Source: an uncultured Actinomycetes bacterium (GTDB lineage: Bacteria; Actinomycetota; Actinomycetes; Nanopelagicales; Nanopelagicaceae). From it: a DNA stretch of 15,692 bases. Position numbers and translations under genes: made by a program. Positions 8,884 through 15,692 of this stretch are shown in pieces; the stretch's first letter is position 1, and each line of letters begins with the position of its first letter. The stretch spans positions 1 through 15,692 of the forward strand of contig CAIUSQ010000162.1 in assembly GCA_903901905.1 (NCBI GenBank), written 5' to 3'. Below the pieces are notes generated by a model. The model was given only the letters and a program-made list of their open reading frames with translations. It had not been told where the DNA came from and did not search any database.

Positions 8884-9444
8884 TTGGCTACAAAAATTCG
8901 TTTAATGCGCATGGGCAAGATCCGCACACCATTTTTCCGTGTTGTGGTTACAGACTCACGCAAGGCACGTAATGGTCTTTCAATTGAGGAGATTGGTCGC
9001 TACGTACCAGGACAAGAACCATCACTTATCGAGATTAATTCAGAGCGCGCTCAATACTGGCTCGGAGTTGGTGCACAGCCATCAGAGGCAGTTGCAGCTC
9101 TACTCAAAGTAACCGGTGATTGGCAGAAATTTAAGGGACTTCCAGGAAGTGAAGGAACTCTACGTGTAGCTGCTGTTAAGCCAGCGAAGAGCGTTGCATA
9201 TGAAGCTGCAATGAAGGCAGCTGCAGATGAACCTTCAGAGGGTGCAACAACCATGAAGAAGAAAGCACAGGAAAAACTTGCAGCAAAAGCTAATCCTGTC
9301 GCTGAAGTTCCAGTAGCTGAGCCAGTTGCAGATGTGGTTCCTGAAGCAGTTGTTGATGCAACGCCAGAAGCAGTTGCTGAAGTAACTCCTGAGGCAACAC
9401 CAGAAGCAGTAACAGAGGTTTCAGCAGAAGCGGCCTCTGAATAA
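8884..9444 (+). CDS. rpsP: 30S ribosomal protein S16 with long acidic C-terminal extension
   Basis: Small-subunit assembly protein, 186 residues. The S16 core occupies about residues 1-85: [20 protein letters not shown], then DSRKARNG and [10 protein letters not shown]. The start is TTG 8884, giving M-ATKIRL as in the family. AGGAG at 8869-8873 lies 10 bases upstream and decides it over an in-frame TTG at 8827, which would add unrelated residues. After a basic linker ([12 protein letters not shown]), residues 136-186 form a tail with no Lys or Arg, made of Ala, Val, Glu, Pro and Thr with repeated TPEAV-like units. Actinobacterial S16 proteins are often longer than the roughly 80-residue E. 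coli form; this tail is an extreme version and probably disordered. It opens the rpsP-khpA-rimM-trmD operon. Confidence 0.96.
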   Translation: MATKIRLMRMGKIRTPFFRVVVTDSRKARNGLSIEEIGRYVPGQEPSLIEINSERAQYWLGVGAQPSEAVAALLKVTGDWQKFKGLPGSEGTLRVAAVKPAKSVAYEAAMKAAADEPSEGATTMKKKAQEKLAAKANPVAEVPVAEPVADVVPEAVVDATPEAVAEVTPEATPEAVTEVSAEAASE

Positions 9445-9446
9445 CA

Positions 9447-9686
9447 ATGATGGATGAAGCTTTAGAGCACCTAGTAAAGGGAATCGTCGATAATCCCGAT
9501 GACGTTGTAGTTAAAGAAGTCAATCATCGTCGTGGAACAACGTTGGAAGTACACGTTAATCCTGAAGATATCGGAAAAGTTATTGGCCGAAATGGTCGTA
9601 CTGCAAAGGCGCTTCGCACCGTTGTAAGTGCGCTCGCGGGCCGAACTGTGCGCGTCGATCTCATCGAGACCGACGAAGCCAGATAG
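9447..9686 (+). CDS. khpA: KH-domain RNA-binding protein KhpA
   Basis: A 79-residue protein made of a single KH domain. The nucleic-acid-binding GxxG loop is GRNG at 47-50 in IGKVIGRNGRTAKALR. In other bacteria KhpA pairs with KhpB (Jag/EloR) and binds many RNAs, affecting cell elongation and division; the partner is not here. It lies two bases after the rpsP stop and two before rimM, the conserved place for this gene between rpsP and rimM. Two adjacent methionines (9447 and 9450) are both possible starts; the first is used. Size and composition are normal for the family. Confidence 0.95.
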   Translation: MMDEALEHLVKGIVDNPDDVVVKEVNHRRGTTLEVHVNPEDIGKVIGRNGRTAKALRTVVSALAGRTVRVDLIETDEAR

Positions 9687-9688
9687 CA

Positions 9689-10189
9689 ATGCGCCTTCTC
9701 GTGGGGCGAATCGGTCGTGCTCACGGAATTCTTGGCGAAGCAACGATTGAAGTTCGAACTGATGAACCCGATCGCCGTTTTGCTGTCGGAAATCAAGTTT
9801 CAACTGATAGCCATGGAGATCTCAAAATAATCTCTGGTCGAGTTCACAATGGAATTCTATTGCTCGGCTTTGCTGGATTTGACGATCGTAATGCGATTGA
9901 AAAACTACGAAATACGCTTTTGTATGCAGATGTAGATATCAACGCAACAAGTGAAGTATCAGATGAGTATCACGTACTTCAACTAATAGGCTGCCAAGCA
10001 ATTCTTGAAAATGGTGAAGTTTTTGGTGAAGTAACCGATGTGATTAATCTTCCTGGTCAGGATTTACTCGCAATAAAAACTCCTGCAGGTGAACAATTAC
10101 TCCCATTTGTTCATCAACTGGTTCCCGTAGTGGATATCAATAGAAAGACCATAACTGTTATCCCACCGGCTTTGATGGGGGGAGAATAA
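9689..10189 (+). CDS. rimM: Ribosome maturation factor RimM
   Basis: A 166-residue cytoplasmic assembly factor for the 30S subunit head; in E. coli it binds S19 and helps 16S rRNA processing. The N-terminal RimM domain begins LLVGRIGRAHGILGEATIEVRTD, the family signature. The C-terminal PRC-barrel domain starts near residue 90, with EYHVLQLIGCQAILENGEVFGEVTDV, and ends with QLLPFVHQLVPVVDINRKTITV. Length is standard. The ATG lies two bases after khpA and the stop TAA abuts the trmD ATG with no gap, so these genes are almost certainly co-translated. It is functionally linked to S16, whose gene shares the operon. Confidence 0.97.
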   Translation: MRLLVGRIGRAHGILGEATIEVRTDEPDRRFAVGNQVSTDSHGDLKIISGRVHNGILLLGFAGFDDRNAIEKLRNTLLYADVDINATSEVSDEYHVLQLIGCQAILENGEVFGEVTDVINLPGQDLLAIKTPAGEQLLPFVHQLVPVVDINRKTITVIPPALMGGE

Positions 10190-10858
10190 ATGAAAATTGA
10201 TGTAGTTACGATCTTTCCAGAGTATTTAGCGCCACTTCAACTCTCTTTGCTTGGGAAAGCTCAAGATCAAGGAATTGTAGATATCAATGTTCATGACTTG
10301 AGATCTAAGGCAACTGATAATCACCACGCTGTAGATGACACACCTTACGGTGGCGGCGCAGGCATGGTTATGTTGCCCGAAATTTGGGGACAGGCTTTGG
10401 ATCCATTGATGAGTCAGGACTCTGATCTAATTATTTTGACACCAGCAGGTAAGCGTTTTGATCAACCCATGGCAGCGAAATTTTGCCAGGCCCAACACCT
10501 CATTTTTGCTTGTGGACGCTATGAAGGTATAGACGACCGCGTTCGCATGCACTACGAAAAAAATAACTATCGAGTTCACGAAGTATCTATTGGTGACTAT
10601 GTATTAGGTGGCGGAGAAGTCGCGGCGTTAGTAATGATCGAGGCAATCACTCGATTAATTCCTGGGGTACTTGGAAATCCTCAATCACTTGAACAGGAAT
10701 CCCATAACGATCAGGGTTACCTTGAATATCCTAATTTCACCAAACCAGCACAATGGCGGGACATAGAAGTGCCAGAAGTTTTACTGAGTGGAAATCATAA
10801 AGAGATTGAAAAATGGCGCACAGAACAAGCAGCTGAACGCGCAAAAAAGAATCGTTAA
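10190..10858 (+). CDS. trmD: tRNA (guanine-37-N1)-methyltransferase TrmD
   Basis: S-adenosylmethionine-dependent SPOUT enzyme that methylates G37 next to the anticodon of tRNAs with G36, preventing +1 frameshifts. The N-terminal part contains MKIDVVTIFPEY and the active-site loop DDTPYGGGAGMVM. The trefoil-knot SAM site is formed by LTPAGKRFDQ, CGRYEGIDDRV (from C108) and SIGDYVLGGGE (S133-E143). The C-terminal tRNA-binding domain follows (about 165-222), ending in a charged tail. At 222 residues it is slightly shorter than the roughly 250 usual in proteobacteria and near the actinobacterial size. It directly abuts rimM. The expected next gene, rplS (L19), is absent: 74 non-coding bases and then miaB follow. 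Confidence 0.98.
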   Translation: MKIDVVTIFPEYLAPLQLSLLGKAQDQGIVDINVHDLRSKATDNHHAVDDTPYGGGAGMVMLPEIWGQALDPLMSQDSDLIILTPAGKRFDQPMAAKFCQAQHLIFACGRYEGIDDRVRMHYEKNNYRVHEVSIGDYVLGGGEVAALVMIEAITRLIPGVLGNPQSLEQESHNDQGYLEYPNFTKPAQWRDIEVPEVLLSGNHKEIEKWRTEQAAERAKKNR

Positions 10859-10932
10859 ATACTCACAACTATGAAAACAATTCAATCAAGTAGAGTAGGC
10901 AATATGTGCAGAGACTTAGAAAATAGGCTGCC

Positions 10933-12354
10933 ATGACCCGTTCCTATTTGGTTGAAACCTATGGATGTCAGATGAACGTCCATGATTCAGAGCGAATTGC
11001 GGGCTTGTTAGATGAGGCTGGCTACACTCCAGTAATCGAAGGTGAACAGGCCGATTTAGTTGTTTTTAATACATGCGCTGTGCGGGAAAACGCTGACAAT
11101 AAACTTTATGGAAACTTGAGTTTTCTAGCTCCCATAAAAAAGGCGAATCCGCATATGCAGATCGCCGTTGGTGGATGTCTAGCTCAAAAAGATCAAGCCA
11201 CGATTATCAAGAAAGCTCCCTATGTGGATGTAGTTTTTGGTACGCACAACGTTGGCTCCCTTCCCGTGCTTTTGGAGCGCGCACGGATTGAAGAAGAATC
11301 GCAGATCGAAATTCTTGAAGCGCTAGAGCATTTCCCTTCAACTCTGCCAGCTCGTCGCCTTTCCGCGTTTTCCTCTTGGGTATCAGTTTCTGTAGGGTGC
11401 AATAACACCTGCACTTTTTGTATTGTTCCAACCCTACGCGGTATTGAAAAAGATAGAAATTCAGAAGATATTCTCAATGAGGTAAAGGCACTCGTTGATC
11501 AAGGTGTTATCGAAATTACTCTCCTAGGACAAAATGTAAACGCATACGGTGTAGATTTTTCAGATCGTGGTGCATTTGCAAATCTCTTACGCTCCTGTGG
11601 AGAGATTGAAGGCCTAGAGCGTGTTCGCTTTATGTCACCGCATCCACGAGATTTCACAGATGATGTAATCGAGGCAATGGCTCAGACTGCTAATGTCATG
11701 CCGCACTTACATATGCCCCTTCAATCGGGCTCGGATCGGGTTCTGCAACAGATGAGACGCTCTTATCGAAGTGATAGATATCTTGGAATTTTACATCGCG
11801 TACGAACAGCAATCCCTCAAGCGATGATTACCACTGACATCATTGTTGGATTTCCAGGTGAGAGTGAAGAAGATTTTCAACAAACTTTAGATCTTTGCAC
11901 TCAGGCAAGATTTGCCGCCGCATACACCTATCAATATTCAAAGCGTCCAGGTACTCCTGCAGCAACAATGCCTAATCAAGTCAGTGAAGAGATAGTAGGC
12001 GAAAGATACACACGTCTTCACAATCATCAACAAAAGATCTCTCTGTCTGTTAATCAAGAAAGTATTGGATCTACTCATAAAGTTCTGGTCGGAGACTATG
12101 AAGGTCGCAGAGATGAAGTGCAATCTCGTCTGACTGGACGCAGCGAAGATTTCCGTCTTGTTCACTTCGATAACACCTCTCCGGCGCGTCCCGGCGATGA
12201 AGTAACTGTGAAAATTACAGAGGCCTCAGCCCATTACTTAATTGGAGATCCGATTTCAGTTCGCCAGACAAGAGGGGCGCAAGCCCATGAGGAACGGCTT
12301 GAAACTAAAGTGACCAAAGCCACGATGCTTGGTATTCCCTCGGTTAAAAAATGA
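10933..12354 (+). CDS. miaB: tRNA-2-methylthio-N6-dimethylallyladenosine synthase MiaB
   Basis: Radical-SAM methylthiotransferase of 473 residues that adds a methylthio group to i6A37 in tRNA. The N-terminal UPF0004 domain holds three cysteines for the auxiliary 4Fe-4S cluster: C12 (YGCQMN), C48 (NTCAVREN) and C82 (GGCLAQ). The radical-SAM cluster cysteines are C156, C160 and C163 in [13 protein letters not shown]. The central TIM-barrel includes [19 protein letters not shown] and [10 protein letters not shown]-terminal TRAM domain is at about 375-445. A conserved [17 protein letters not shown] motif is present as [13 protein letters not shown]. The ATG at 10933 has a weak AGG eight bases upstream. 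The TGA overlaps the ATG of miaA, whose product makes the MiaB substrate. Confidence 0.98.
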   Translation: MTRSYLVETYGCQMNVHDSERIAGLLDEAGYTPVIEGEQADLVVFNTCAVRENADNKLYGNLSFLAPIKKANPHMQIAVGGCLAQKDQATIIKKAPYVDVVFGTHNVGSLPVLLERARIEEESQIEILEALEHFPSTLPARRLSAFSSWVSVSVGCNNTCTFCIVPTLRGIEKDRNSEDILNEVKALVDQGVIEITLLGQNVNAYGVDFSDRGAFANLLRSCGEIEGLERVRFMSPHPRDFTDDVIEAMAQTANVMPHLHMPLQSGSDRVLQQMRRSYRSDRYLGILHRVRTAIPQAMITTDIIVGFPGESEEDFQQTLDLCTQARFAAAYTYQYSKRPGTPAATMPNQVSEEIVGERYTRLHNHQQKISLSVNQESIGSTHKVLVGDYEGRRDEVQSRLTGRSEDFRLVHFDNTSPARPGDEVTVKITEASAHYLIGDPISVRQTRGAQAHEERLETKVTKATMLGIPSVKK

Positions 12355-13250
12355 ATGTGATAGTCATTTGTGGGGCAACTGCAACTGGAAAGAGTGATCT
12401 TGCTGTTTCATTGGCGAAGCAGATCGATGGTGAAGTAATCAATGCAGATTCCATGCAGCTATACAGAGGTATGGATATTGGTACTGCAAAGATAAGCGTT
12501 GAAGAAAGACAGGGAATACCGCATCATTTAATGGACCTTCTAGATGTCACAGAAGATGCAAATGTTGCTTGGTATCAGGAAAAAGCCCGTGAAAAAATCT
12601 CTGAGATTCACTCCCGTGATAAAAACGCAATTATTGTTGGTGGGACCGGACTTTATATAAAAGCGATTCTGGACGACCTGAATTTTCCAGATACAGATCC
12701 TGTAGTTCGAGCAGCGTTAGAGCTCGAGTATGCAACTAAAGGAATCGGACCGTTATTTGAGCGATTAGAAAAATTGGATCCCGCTGCAGCGCTGGCAATA
12801 GATCGAGCAAACTCACGTAGAGTTATTCGAGCACTAGAAGTTATAAAGATTACAGGTCAACCATTTACTGCAAATCTGCCACGAAAAGAAAGTACAAAGT
12901 ATCCAAATGCTCTCCAATTTGGACTAGTTATGGATCGCGAAATTCTAAGTGATGTGATCTCTTCTCGCGTTGATCGAATGTGGGAGGCTGGTTTGGTTGC
13001 CGAAGTAGAGAGATTAATTGAATCAGGAATTACTCGAGGAACGACTGCTCAAAAAGCTTTGGGATATTCACAGGTGATCGCCTTCAAAGAGGGAAAGATC
13101 TCGGAAGAAGAGGCCATTGATGAAACTAAGCGTGCAACGCGCCAATATGCTCGTCGACAAGAGACCTGGTTTTCGCGTGATGAGCGCATTAATTGGATCT
13201 CACCTATACAAAATCGAATCGAACGCATTCTTAGTTCGTTAAACTCCTAG
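12351..13250 (+). CDS. miaA: tRNA dimethylallyltransferase MiaA
   Basis: A 299-residue enzyme that transfers a dimethylallyl group from dimethylallyl diphosphate to N6 of A37 in tRNAs reading UNN codons, the step before MiaB. The P-loop is GATATGKS at 8-15. The [15 protein letters not shown] motif at 33-47 includes the catalytic Asp33. VGGTGLY lies at 96-102, and the tRNA-contacting [14 protein letters not shown] stretch follows. The C-terminal part has [15 protein letters not shown] and the [11 protein letters not shown] motif typical of the family. Its ATG overlaps the miaB stop (ATGA), and dapF starts two bases after its TAG. The miaB-miaA-dapF-hflX order matches other actinobacteria. Confidence 0.98.
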   Translation: MNVIVICGATATGKSDLAVSLAKQIDGEVINADSMQLYRGMDIGTAKISVEERQGIPHHLMDLLDVTEDANVAWYQEKAREKISEIHSRDKNAIIVGGTGLYIKAILDDLNFPDTDPVVRAALELEYATKGIGPLFERLEKLDPAAALAIDRANSRRVIRALEVIKITGQPFTANLPRKESTKYPNALQFGLVMDREILSDVISSRVDRMWEAGLVAEVERLIESGITRGTTAQKALGYSQVIAFKEGKISEEEAIDETKRATRQYARRQETWFSRDERINWISPIQNRIERILSSLNS

Positions 13251-13252
13251 AC

Positions 13253-14050
13253 ATGATTGCTACATATGGACATGGAACACACAACGACTTTGTTCTGGTC
13301 TTTGATCCCTTGGATGAGCATTCGATAACTACTGCGCAGACTGCCGCAATCTGTGATCGAGTTGATGGAATTGGAGCCGATGGGCTCATTCGAATGGTTA
13401 AAAGAAATGAAAAATGGTTTATGGATTACCGCAATGCTGACGGCTCTCTGGCTGAGATGTGCGGAAACGGAATACGAGTAATGGCGCGTTATCTAGTCGA
13501 ACGTGGACATCAAAACGAAGGTATTTTTGCAATTGACACTCGTGATGGAGTCAAACATCTTCGCGTACCGCTAAAGGACGATATTTCCGTGAACATGGGA
13601 CAAGTTACTGATGAAGGTGAAAGTATTACCGCGGGTGCAAATGGACAAATATGGAACGGCTATAACATCAGCGTCGGTAATCCACATGCCGTTGTTTTTG
13701 TAGAGGACATCAATCAAGTGGGGGAGTTGCTTGAATCCCCTGTAGTTCGCCCCAAAGATTCTTATCCTGAGGGAGTAAATGTTGAGTTCGTACAAATCAC
13801 AGGCGAAAATGAGATTTCAATGCGAGTTTATGAAAGAGGATCGGGCGAAACGCAATCATGTGGAACGGGAACATGCGCAGTAGCTCTTGCGGCGACGATT
13901 CATACTAAAGGAAAGTTGCCTGCAACCTGGATTATCAATCCTCCCGGTGGGCGCTTAGAAGTCTCAATCGATGGACACTCTAATGCCACTTTGATTGGGC
14001 CTGCCGTCTTAGTCAAAGATGTAGATATTTCTAGGTTTCTCATTGAGTAA
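13253..14050 (+). CDS. dapF: Diaminopimelate epimerase DapF
   Basis: A 265-residue cofactor-independent racemase that converts LL-diaminopimelate to the meso form, the penultimate step of lysine synthesis and the source of the peptidoglycan cross-linking residue. The two catalytic cysteines of the thiol pair are C70 (EMCGNGIRV) and C203 (SCGTGTCAVA), placed in the two symmetrical halves. The N terminus GHGTHNDFVLVFDP and the middle SVGNPHAVVFVED are family signatures. The last motif, PPGGRLEV, is intact. It starts at ATG two bases after miaA, and its last eight bases overlap the probable hflX start. An intact dapF suggests meso-DAP-type (A1-gamma) peptidoglycan or at least lysine synthesis. 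Confidence 0.97.
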   Translation: MIATYGHGTHNDFVLVFDPLDEHSITTAQTAAICDRVDGIGADGLIRMVKRNEKWFMDYRNADGSLAEMCGNGIRVMARYLVERGHQNEGIFAIDTRDGVKHLRVPLKDDISVNMGQVTDEGESITAGANGQIWNGYNISVGNPHAVVFVEDINQVGELLESPVVRPKDSYPEGVNVEFVQITGENEISMRVYERGSGETQSCGTGTCAVALAATIHTKGKLPATWIINPPGGRLEVSIDGHSNATLIGPAVLVKDVDISRFLIE

Positions 14051-15554
14051 AGGTTCTGGCAAGAAGACAGACAATGAGCTAAAAATGGATGTAGGCAGGA
14101 AGTCTGATGATGAGTTTGAAAAACTTCTTCAAGAAAGTGCCCGAGTAGCTGCAGAATTTGATGCTGCGCAAGAAGATGAAACAATCGACCTCTCCCAAGA
14201 ACTATCCGAACGAAATGCCTTGCGTCGAGTCAAAGGTTTTTCAACCGAACTTCAGGATATTTCTGATGCGGAGTACCGACAGTTACAACTAGAAAGAGTT
14301 GTACTTGTCGGAGTTTGGACTGAGGGAAGCATCGCTGATGCAGAAAATTCTTTGGCTGAGTTAAAGGCTTTGGCTGAAACTGCCGGCTCAGAGGTTCTTG
14401 AAGGTTTAATTCAACGTCGAGACAAACCGGATCCTGCCACCTATATCGGATCTGGAAAGGTTATAGAACTTAAGAACGTTGTTGTATCAACCGGAGCCGA
14501 TACGGTTGTTTGTGATGGTGAGTTATCTCCTTCGCAGTTGCGACAACTAGAAGATAAGTTGAAGGTAAAAGTTGTTGATCGAACAGCATTGATTCTAGAT
14601 ATTTTTGCCCAGCACGCAAAAAGTAAAGAAGGTAAAGCCCAAGTTGAGTTAGCACAGATTGCATACCTTCTTCCAAGACTTCGTGGTTGGGGTGATTCAC
14701 TTTCACGTCAAGTTGGTGGTCGCGCAGCTGGCGGTGCCGGTATTGGAGGCCGCGGCCCAGGTGAAACAAAGATTGAAACAGATCGTCGCAGAATTCGTGA
14801 CAAGATGGCAAAACTTCGCGGTGAAATCGCTGAGATGAAAACAGCCCGTGATACGAAAAGACAAGAACGCCGTCGCAATAACATTCCTTCGGTTGCTATT
14901 GCAGGTTACACAAATGCAGGCAAATCATCGTTGCTTAACAAACTTACAAATGCAGGCGTATTGGTAGAGAACGCCCTTTTTGCAACTTTGGATCCTACGG
15001 TTCGAAAGACGCAGACAAGTGATGGTCGTATCTATACATTGAGTGACACGGTTGGTTTTGTTCGCCACTTACCCCATCAACTCATTGACGCATTTAAGTC
15101 GACCCTAGAAGAGGTTTCACAATCAGATTTAATTGTTCATGTAGTAGATGGCTCACACCCAAATCCATTTGAGCAGATTAAAGCGGTTCGCTTAGTAATT
15201 GATGAAATTGGCGGTAAAGACATTCCTGAGATTATTGCTATAAATAAAGTTGATATTGCAGATCCAAACATAGTTATGGAGATTTTGCGTAAGGAACCTC
15301 ATAGTTATGCCTTTTCAGTTCGAACTGGTTTTGGTGTAGAGGGTCTACTTCATGCAATTGAAAACTCATTACCGCGCCCTTCAGTTGAGGTTTCCGTTGT
15401 GATCCCCTATGACAGGGGGGATTTAGTGCACGCAATCCATGAGACAGGCGAGATTTTTAAAGAAGAATATATTGCTGAGGGCACGGCTATACACGCTCGC
15501 GTGGATGCAAGCCTGGCCCAGAGAATCGAAAATTCTGCTCGAACGCAGGAATAA
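14043..15554 (+). CDS. hflX: GTPase HflX
   Basis: Translational GTPase of 503 residues that binds the 50S subunit and splits stalled ribosomes, notably under heat stress. The N-terminal HflX domain contains RRDKPDPATYIGSGKVIEL and a glycine-rich linker with GGRGPGETKIETDRRRI (G235 onward). The GTPase domain has G1 GYTNAGKSS at 288-296, G3 DTVGF at 335-339 and G4 NKVD at 401-404, then a C-terminal domain with VVIPYDRGDLV. The first about 80 residues are charged and acidic, as in other actinobacterial HflX. TTG 14043, inside the end of dapF, has AGG at 14033-14035 seven bases upstream. An in-frame ATG at 14085 would lose 14 residues and has a weaker site, so the exact start is uncertain. Confidence 0.96.
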   Translation: MSKGSGKKTDNELKMDVGRKSDDEFEKLLQESARVAAEFDAAQEDETIDLSQELSERNALRRVKGFSTELQDISDAEYRQLQLERVVLVGVWTEGSIADAENSLAELKALAETAGSEVLEGLIQRRDKPDPATYIGSGKVIELKNVVVSTGADTVVCDGELSPSQLRQLEDKLKVKVVDRTALILDIFAQHAKSKEGKAQVELAQIAYLLPRLRGWGDSLSRQVGGRAAGGAGIGGRGPGETKIETDRRRIRDKMAKLRGEIAEMKTARDTKRQERRRNNIPSVAIAGYTNAGKSSLLNKLTNAGVLVENALFATLDPTVRKTQTSDGRIYTLSDTVGFVRHLPHQLIDAFKSTLEEVSQSDLIVHVVDGSHPNPFEQIKAVRLVIDEIGGKDIPEIIAINKVDIADPNIVMEILRKEPHSYAFSVRTGFGVEGLLHAIENSLPRPSVEVSVVIPYDRGDLVHAIHETGEIFKEEYIAEGTAIHARVDASLAQRIENSARTQE

Positions 15555-15565
15555 CATGGTCTTTT

Positions 15566-15601
15566 GGCGTGTTGTAGCATTTAGAAAGCGATAAATACGC
15601 C
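15566..15601 (+). other. Bulged inverted repeat after hflX
   Basis: GGCGT (15566-15570) pairs with ACGCC (15597-15601), and ATTTA (15579-15583) with TAAAT (15592-15596), leaving an eight-base bulge on the left and a loop of eight bases. It starts 11 bases after the hflX stop. It could end the miaB-hflX transcript, but no T-run follows on this strand, so a classical intrinsic terminator is not supported. Confidence 0.25.
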
Positions 15602-15662
15602 ATGATGCGCCCGCAGAGAGTTATCCGTATATCGACCTAGGATTGAAAAGGTGGTGAGAGCA

Positions 15663-15692
15663 ATGGCAACTGATTACGACACACCCAGAAAA
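15663..15692 (+). CDS. DUF4193 family protein (5' end only)
   Basis: Only ten codons are present: MATDYDTPRK. This matches the highly conserved opening of DUF4193 proteins (MATDYDxPR), small acidic proteins of about 100 residues found in Actinobacteria, such as Rv2699c of Mycobacterium tuberculosis, whose function is unknown to me. The start is supported by a GGTGGTGAG purine-rich stretch at 15650-15658, about 4-8 bases upstream. TAGGAT at 15638-15643 could be a -10 box. The gene runs off the right edge, so no domain can be checked. Confidence 0.82.
   Translation, partial: MATDYDTPRK

Overview
The window is an ordinary-looking, densely packed housekeeping region from a streamlined, low-GC actinobacterium. 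All sixteen recognisable genes lie on the plus strand, and several neighbours overlap or sit 0-4 bases apart. The gene order (yceD tail, rpmF, rnc, smc, ftsY, amtB, glnK, ffh, rpsP, khpA, rimM, trmD; then miaB, miaA, dapF, hflX, DUF4193) is an actinobacterial order. The partial gene at the right edge belongs to DUF4193, a family I know only from Actinobacteria. The moderately AT-rich base composition, short intergenic gaps and loss of genes usually interspersed here (mutM, glnD, rplS) suggest a freshwater acI-type lineage (Nanopelagicales). That placement is an inference from gene order and composition, not from a database search.

Layout. 1-895: ribosomal protein L32 with a probable yceD/DUF177 tail before it, then RNase III, whose start appears to be a CTG codon. 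936-5320: smc and a minimal ftsY, 11 bases apart. 5321-7097: a nitrogen module, with a 146-base promoter region carrying a candidate GlnR box and an RNA-like inverted repeat, the ammonium channel amtB, and the PII protein glnK overlapping it by four bases. A strong hairpin terminator closes this module. 7231-8664: ffh, the signal recognition particle GTPase that partners FtsY. 8665-8883: a 219-base gap with several inverted repeats. 8884-10858: rpsP-khpA-rimM-trmD, a ribosome-maturation and tRNA-methylation operon with 0-2 base gaps. 10933-15554: miaB-miaA-dapF-hflX, in which MiaA and MiaB act successively on A37 of tRNAs reading UNN codons, DapF makes meso-diaminopimelate for lysine and peptidoglycan, and HflX is a ribosome-splitting GTPase. 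15663 to the edge: the first ten codons of a DUF4193 protein.

Theme: translation and its support dominate (ribosomal proteins, ribosome maturation, tRNA modification, co-translational targeting, RNA processing, ribosome rescue), with chromosome organisation (SMC) and ammonium uptake embedded. I see no mobile element, CRISPR array, tRNA, rRNA, phage gene or defence system, and no convincing new system. The items most worth a second look are regulatory or start-site questions: the CTG start of rnc, the GlnR-like box and leader of amtB, the long hairpin after glnK, and the structured gap between ffh and rpsP.
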